Below are positions 59,358 through 64,000 of a stretch of 64,000 nucleotides of DNA, piece by piece (position 1 is the stretch's first letter; each line of letters starts with the position of its first letter). A program made the position numbers and the translations under genes. Below the pieces are notes generated by a model that had not been told where the DNA came from, did not search any database, and was given only the letters and a program-made list of their open reading frames with translations. Location: positions 1 through 64,000 of the forward strand of contig DASPJN010000031.1 of NCBI GenBank assembly GCA_035628595.1, given 5' to 3'. The stretch comes from Chryseosolibacter sp035628595 (GTDB lineage: Bacteria > Bacteroidota > Bacteroidia > Cytophagales > Cyclobacteriaceae).

Positions 59358-59623
59358 TGAACACAACGGTTACATCTGCAGAATTAACGCAAAAGATCGA
59401 AGCTTCCCTTGAGTCGATCAGACCATATCTGAAAGCGGATGGCGGAAATGTGGTCGTGAAAGACGTGAGTCCCGAAAACATCGTCAGATTGGAGTTTGTT
59501 GGCGCATGCAGTCAATGCAGCATGTCGACGATGACTTTCAAGGCCGGTGTTGAAGCAGCAATCAAACGCGATGTTCCTGAAGTAAAAGGGATTGAAGTAA
59601 TCAATCTTACGCCACTTTCGTAG
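59357..59623 (+). CDS. NifU-like (Nfu) Fe-S carrier protein
   Basis: An 88-residue Nfu domain: SIRPYLKADGGNVVVKDV, the cluster-binding CxxC in GACSQCSMSTMTFKAGVEAA, and the closing VKGIEVINL. It receives and passes on Fe-S clusters. The start overlaps the last base of the Mrp-type gene (TAATG), so they form a two-gene carrier unit separate from the suf operon. Confidence 0.95.
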   Translation: MNTTVTSAELTQKIEASLESIRPYLKADGGNVVVKDVSPENIVRLEFVGACSQCSMSTMTFKAGVEAAIKRDVPEVKGIEVINLTPLS

Positions 59624-59698
59624 CCATTCATCCCGATTCCCTGTCAGGAACAATATTTCCTTTTTATATTTATTGTTTCAAGTATTCGATTTTTGCCG

Positions 59699-62695
59699 GT
59701 GTCATCTATTCAATCCTTCCGCCGATGTCTGGTGATGGTGATGTTCACCTTCAGCACCGTTATAACCTATGCGCAGGAGCGATGTGGAACCGCTATCAAG
59801 CACAAACAGCAACAACAGAAAAACCTGATCGACAGCGACGAACAGTTTAACCAATGGCTGGAGAGTAAGATTGCGACTCAGAAGCAAAGCAACGAAGCCC
59901 GGGAAAAAGACGAACCTTACAAAATCCCGGTAGTAGTTCACATTATCCACAACGGGGAAGCTATAGGCTCTGGTGCTAATATTTCTAACGAGCAGATCTT
60001 ATCACAGATAAAGGTACTCAATGAAGATTTTCGGCGAATGAATGCCGACGCTTCCGGAACGCCTGAAGAATTTCTACCAGTCGCCGGAAGTCTTGATATC
60101 GAATTTATCCTTGCGAAAAGAGATCCTGAAGGAATTGCCACGAATGGTATCGTGCGGGTCAATGGCCAACGTGCAGGTTGGAGCTCGCATGATAATGTCG
60201 ATCTGAAGGCAGTCAGCTATTGGCCCGCCGAGGATTACATGAACATTTGGGTTTGCAATTTTACAGACTATATCGGGTTGGCTCAGTTTCCCGTTTCGGA
60301 CTTACCAGGCCTCGAAAATTCGCCAAACAACCGTTTAACGGATGGGGTAATTATTCATTACAAATCATTCGGTTCAATCAATGACGGAAACTTTGATCTG
60401 GATGCCGGATACGATCGGGGACGCACAACAACGCACGAGGCAGGTCATTTTTTTGGTTTGAAACATATATGGGGCGACGAAGGTCAATGCTCTGGTTCCG
60501 ATTACGTTGACGACACACCAAACCAGGGTGGGGCGACCTCCGGTTGCCCAGGTCATCCCAAAACCACATGTCAAACCGTTGACATGTTTCAAAACTTCCT
60601 GGATTACACCAACGATGAGTGTATGAATCTCTTCACCGTAGGGCAAGTCGATCGAATGCGGGTTGTCATTGAGAATAGTCCGCGCAGGAAATCATTGCTA
60701 ACTTCTGCTGCGTTAAATGAGGCTGACCCTGTTGCCAACGACCTGGGTATACGCGATGTGACCAGCCCTTCAGAGAGCGAGTGTTCAGTTGAAATAACGC
60801 CGACGATTGACATCAGAAATTACGGAAATAACGCCGTTACCTCTGCATTAGTCCGGCTGACCTTTCAAAACATGGTGGTTGAAACAAAAGAGATCCCAAT
60901 GAATTTGGCGCCGCTTCAGCAGATGTCTGTTAGCTTCTCCGCGATGACCCTTGATGTTGGCGATAATACGCTTGTTTTTGAACTGCTGGAAACTAACGGA
61001 ACAACGGACGGCGATGATGTAGGAAATATGAATACGCTGATGATGAATGCGTACGTACCATTCCAGATTTCTGCGCCATTCTCTGAAGACTTCGACGATA
61101 TCCCGCCTGGATGGCGAATTGTAAACTCCGATGAGGAAGTTACATGGAAAATTCACACTGCCCCTCATTACCGCAAGACCAACACTGCTCTCGGTCTCGA
61201 CTTTTTCAATTACGAGAATGGCATTGGCGAACATGACATCATTTATACCCCTGCTTTTAATCTGTCTACGCTCAGCGACCCCGTTCTTTACTTTGATCGT
61301 TCGCATGCGCGTTTTGGATTCAGTCACGACCGGCTTAACATCATTGTGGTCCGCAATTGTGAATCGATAGCTGAAGGTTCCGTCATCTACAGCAAGGGGG
61401 GGCCCGACCTGGCAACGGCTAGTCAGCGCACGTCGTATTACATGCCTTCGACAGGAGACTGGACGCGTGAAACTATCGACCTTAGCGAGTTTGCCGGGGA
61501 AGAATCAATCCAGCTAGCGTTCGTTGGAATTAATGATTACGGCAATAATCTTTATTTGGATAATGTAACTGTCACGGAAGCAGACTTTTCAGACATTGCC
61601 GTTTCGCGCATATTAAATCCATCGCGCTTTACGTGCGAAGACAACGCCGAGATGCAGGTAGAGATCAACAACTTTTCAGTTAAGCCGGTAAACGATTTGG
61701 AAATAGTTGTATCTGTAAATGGCTTGCCTTGCTGCAGCGAAACATTTACAAATCTGAATCTTACCGGATTAACCACGCTGTCAGTTAAGGATGTAAAATT
61801 AAATGCAGGCGAGAATGACGTAGATGTGCAGGTAAATGTGCTGGACAATGTCACGTACGATGATCCTTCGAACAACGCGCTTTCCGCCAGGATCAGGGTC
61901 GATAGCGACAGGGATATTATCCCACTTCGTTTAACGTTTGAGGATCTCGTGCATGAAAAATGGCTCTCCTTAAACTCTGAGGGAAACGCCACCTGGGAAA
62001 TTACAGAAGTTGATGGCGGCCATGCAGTAGCCATGAAGTCCTTCGAAAACGTAAACATCGGTGAAGAAAATTGGTTTGTGTCTCCCCTTCTTGACTTTTC
62101 ACACGCTGAGGAAAATGCAACACTCCTTTTTGATTTCTCCCATAAATCACGTGATTACAAAGTGGAGGAGTTGAAAATATTCGTCTCACGTAATTGTGGC
62201 AACAGCTATGAATCAGTTCCGTATGATTGGCAAACACCTGAATCATTGGATGAAGCCTGGATTCCTACTTCCGAAGATTGGACACGAAGAGTCGCTGTAG
62301 ACCTCAGCGACTACGCAGGGGAAGCGGCGGTGCGCCTTGCATTTGTCGTTACAAACATGAATGGCAACAATCTGTATCTCGACAATATTGAGATATTCAA
62401 TCGTGCGACACCGACAGAGCTACCGTTTCAGATGCCATATAACATTTTCGGTTATGACCGATTGAACCCGGCTGCAACTTCGCTAAAGATTGGATTTAAA
62501 CTGGCCGACCGATCTGATGTTTTGTGCCAGGTCGTAGACGTCAACGGAAAAGTAATTGGATACGCTGAATGGCATGAGGTGCTGAATCAAGTCTACCCCT
62601 TGCCGCTTGACGCGGCCACACCACAAGGCATCTATTTCGTAAGGGTCAAAGTCGCCTCTGATATTTACGTGACTAAAATTGCTGTAAACCGTTAA
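59699..62695 (+). CDS. Secreted M43-family zinc metallopeptidase with T9SS tag
   Basis: About 998 residues; the start is uncertain (GTG at 59699 or TTG at 59693). A signal peptide (LVMVMFTFSTVITYAQ) precedes a pappalysin-like catalytic domain with HEAGHFFGLKH near residues 246-256 and a nearby C-rich loop (GQCSGSDYVDDTPNQ). A CARDB-like domain follows from about residue 345. Two related beta-sandwich segments each end in GNNLYLDN (near residues 618 and 895). The end is a type A T9SS sorting domain: YDRLNPAATSLKIGFKL, VVDVNGKVIGYAEW and GIYFVRVKVASD. It is expected on the cell surface or outside. The strand and spacing suggest transcription together with the broken TonB receptor. Confidence 0.9.
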   Translation: MSSIQSFRRCLVMVMFTFSTVITYAQERCGTAIKHKQQQQKNLIDSDEQFNQWLESKIATQKQSNEAREKDEPYKIPVVVHIIHNGEAIGSGANISNEQILSQIKVLNEDFRRMNADASGTPEEFLPVAGSLDIEFILAKRDPEGIATNGIVRVNGQRAGWSSHDNVDLKAVSYWPAEDYMNIWVCNFTDYIGLAQFPVSDLPGLENSPNNRLTDGVIIHYKSFGSINDGNFDLDAGYDRGRTTTHEAGHFFGLKHIWGDEGQCSGSDYVDDTPNQGGATSGCPGHPKTTCQTVDMFQNFLDYTNDECMNLFTVGQVDRMRVVIENSPRRKSLLTSAALNEADPVANDLGIRDVTSPSESECSVEITPTIDIRNYGNNAVTSALVRLTFQNMVVETKEIPMNLAPLQQMSVSFSAMTLDVGDNTLVFELLETNGTTDGDDVGNMNTLMMNAYVPFQISAPFSEDFDDIPPGWRIVNSDEEVTWKIHTAPHYRKTNTALGLDFFNYENGIGEHDIIYTPAFNLSTLSDPVLYFDRSHARFGFSHDRLNIIVVRNCESIAEGSVIYSKGGPDLATASQRTSYYMPSTGDWTRETIDLSEFAGEESIQLAFVGINDYGNNLYLDNVTVTEADFSDIAVSRILNPSRFTCEDNAEMQVEINNFSVKPVNDLEIVVSVNGLPCCSETFTNLNLTGLTTLSVKDVKLNAGENDVDVQVNVLDNVTYDDPSNNALSARIRVDSDRDIIPLRLTFEDLVHEKWLSLNSEGNATWEITEVDGGHAVAMKSFENVNIGEENWFVSPLLDFSHAEENATLLFDFSHKSRDYKVEELKIFVSRNCGNSYESVPYDWQTPESLDEAWIPTSEDWTRRVAVDLSDYAGEAAVRLAFVVTNMNGNNLYLDNIEIFNRATPTELPFQMPYNIFGYDRLNPAATSLKIGFKLADRSDVLCQVVDVNGKVIGYAEWHEVLNQVYPLPLDAATPQGIYFVRVKVASDIYVTKIAVNR

Positions 62696-62715
62696 CGTTC
62701 AACTACCGCCTAACC

Positions 62716-63524
62716 GTGCACCCCGTACGCTTCATTTTTACAATGTTGTTTTTCCTTATCTCAGCAGTGAGCAAGGCGCAGCCTGACTTCTCTATCAGCG
62801 GCATCATTTACGACAGCTTGTCGAGAGCACCACTGCCTGCGGCAGTCGTTTATCCTGAAGGGGCGGCAGGCGGTGTAAGTGCAAATCTTGAAGGAATGTA
62901 TCGTCTGCCGTTACCGCGTGGAAAGTATGTGCTGGTGTTTTCATTGATCGGCTACGAAAAAATTAAACGTCAAATCACACTTGAAAGCGATATCAAACTA
63001 AATATTCCATTAATGCCCGTGACATCCGAAATGGATGAAATCGTGATCAGTGGACGCCACGCAGATGAGAATATTCGAGACACGCAAACTGGTCGGATTA
63101 CGCTCGGAAAAGACGACCTGGAAAAACTTCCATACTTATTAGGTGAAGCTGATCCAATCCGGATTCTTCAGTTAATGCCCGGCATCCAGACTGCTGCCGA
63201 GGGGAATACAGGTTTTATGTTCGCGGAGGAGCGATTGATCAAAATCTCATCGTACTCGATAACGCTATCGTCTATAACCCAAGTCATCTTTTTGGTTTCT
63301 TTTCCGTATTCAACGGAGGTGTCGTGAACGATGTTGAATTATACAAGAGTGGAATTCCTGCTTATTACGGTGGGAGGCTTTCGTCGATAACACACGTTCG
63401 AACTAGAAAAGGAAATGATGAGGAATTGCAGGGTGAAGCTGGCATTGGCGTTGTGGCAGCAAATATTTTGGTAGAAGGCCCGATGAACTGGAAGTTCCTT
63501 GAAAATAAAGGCGGGCATTTTTAG
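62716..63524 (+). pseudogene. TonB-dependent receptor, frameshifted and truncated
   Basis: A signal peptide (FIFTMLFFLISAVSKAQ) is followed by a carboxypeptidase-like regulatory domain (FSISGIIYDSLSRAPLPAAV) and the start of a plug domain (ILQLMPGIQTAAEGNTGF). One base is missing in the T-run at 63213-63216. The first frame goes out of phase and stops at 63327, whereas the correct continuation (VRGGAIDQNLIVLDNAIVYN, then HLFGFFSVFNGGVVNDVELY) runs in the next frame to a stop at 63524. Even with the frame restored, only about 270 of an expected 750-900 residues exist: most of the barrel is gone. It is non-functional. Confidence 0.9.
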
Positions 63525-63640
63525 AATTTAGCCTCATCACCTCTCTTGGAAAAGCGGTCAACCGTATACGTTAAAGCATAATATCTTCAATAGATGCTGG
63601 AAACGGTATTTAAATTATCTTTAGGCTCAAATTTCCAAGA

Positions 63641-64000
63641 ATGTCGAAAAAGAAAAAAGTTGCCATTTTATACGGAGGTCGTTCTGTCGAGCATGGTGTA
63701 TCTGTAAATTCAGCCAAAAACATTTTTGAATTCATTGACAAAGACCTTTTTGAACCGTTAACGATTGGTATTTCCAAAAGCGGTCAATGGTATCTCACGT
63801 CCGGGGTAACCAAAGACGTTGAACAGGGCAAAGCCCTCGGACTGATATTAGATGCCCAGCGACCCGGTTTTATGCTACTTTCGAGCGGTGACCGGATTAA
63901 GGCCGATATTATCTTACCTGTGTTACATGGAACGGATGGAGAAGACGGTAGTATCCAGGGTTTAATTAAGGCAATGGATATTCCGATGGTGGGTACCGGT
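63641..64000 (+). CDS. ddl: D-alanine-D-alanine ligase, N-terminal part (cut by window end)
   Basis: 120 codons are visible, open to the end of the window. The N-terminus KKVAILYGGRSVEHGVSVNS is the family signature, then DLFEPLTIGISKSGQWYL, and ILPVLHGTDGEDGSIQGLIK with the conserved HG-GEDG motif. The enzyme joins two D-alanines for peptidoglycan. TATCTTTA (63616-63623) is a 7-of-8 match to the -7 box, 17 bp before the ATG. The ATP-grasp core lies beyond the window. Confidence 0.95.
   Translation, partial: MSKKKKVAILYGGRSVEHGVSVNSAKNIFEFIDKDLFEPLTIGISKSGQWYLTSGVTKDVEQGKALGLILDAQRPGFMLLSSGDRIKADIILPVLHGTDGEDGSIQGLIKAMDIPMVGTG

Overview
The window is chromosomal DNA from a Bacteroidota bacterium, most likely of the order Cytophagales. 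The evidence is a type IX secretion adhesin end with a CHU_C-type sorting domain beside PorP/SprF genes, a second secreted protein with a type A sorting domain, promoters of the Bacteroidota type (TTG about 20 bp upstream of TAnnTTTG), almost no Shine-Dalgarno sequences, a complete sufBCDSE cluster, and families typical of the phylum (M61 and M43 peptidases, DUF1573, NSS and AGCS transporters). There is no phage, integrase or insertion sequence. It reads as ordinary core genome with a few decayed or unusual loci.

Layout. 1-5.8 kb: 3' end of a large SprB-like adhesin, its PorP/SprF partner, a 1.3 kb higher-order repeat array, and a second PorP/SprF protein fused to a SPOR-like domain. 5.8-17.4 kb: ppk1, gyrB, a leucine-rich repeat protein, a CoA-binding protein, an M61 peptidase, a flavoprotein and a MORN-repeat protein. 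17.5-25 kb: amino acid catabolism (tryptophan 2,3-dioxygenase, glutaryl-CoA dehydrogenase, 4-hydroxyphenylpyruvate dioxygenase), trpS, an intact ParE-type toxin-antitoxin pair and a second pair whose toxin is frameshifted. 25-37.5 kb: phosphosugar mutase, AGCS and NSS transporters, TPR, DoxX and TerB-like proteins, a TolB-like propeller, and FadD.

37.6-44.7 kb: a structured RNA with tRNA-like D, T and acceptor arms but an oversized centre, ending in a terminator. It lies divergent to an Lrp regulator. Next comes sufB-C-D-S-E, a MIP18/SufT-like gene and a bacilliredoxin. 44.7-48 kb: cysH, a sugar-nucleotide epimerase and a Na+/H+ antiporter, read leftward. 48-52.8 kb: a promoter with no gene behind it, a PTPS/QueD-folE pair, a MarR regulator and an aconitase carrying a 110-residue lysine-rich tail. 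52.8-58.1 kb: a leftward dnaG-ribBA-unknown-surE-nudL operon. 58.2-64 kb: an Mrp-type ATPase, Nfu, an M43 metallopeptidase exported by T9SS, a frameshifted and truncated TonB-dependent receptor, and the start of ddl.

Most noteworthy: the tRNA-like RNA, the histone-H1-like tail on aconitase, the primase that has lost all four zinc ligands, the nested repeat array, the PorP-SPOR fusion, and several palindromes placed where operators would sit. I see no multi-gene defence or biosynthetic system that is clearly new. The RNA and the aconitase tail are the best candidates for undescribed biology.
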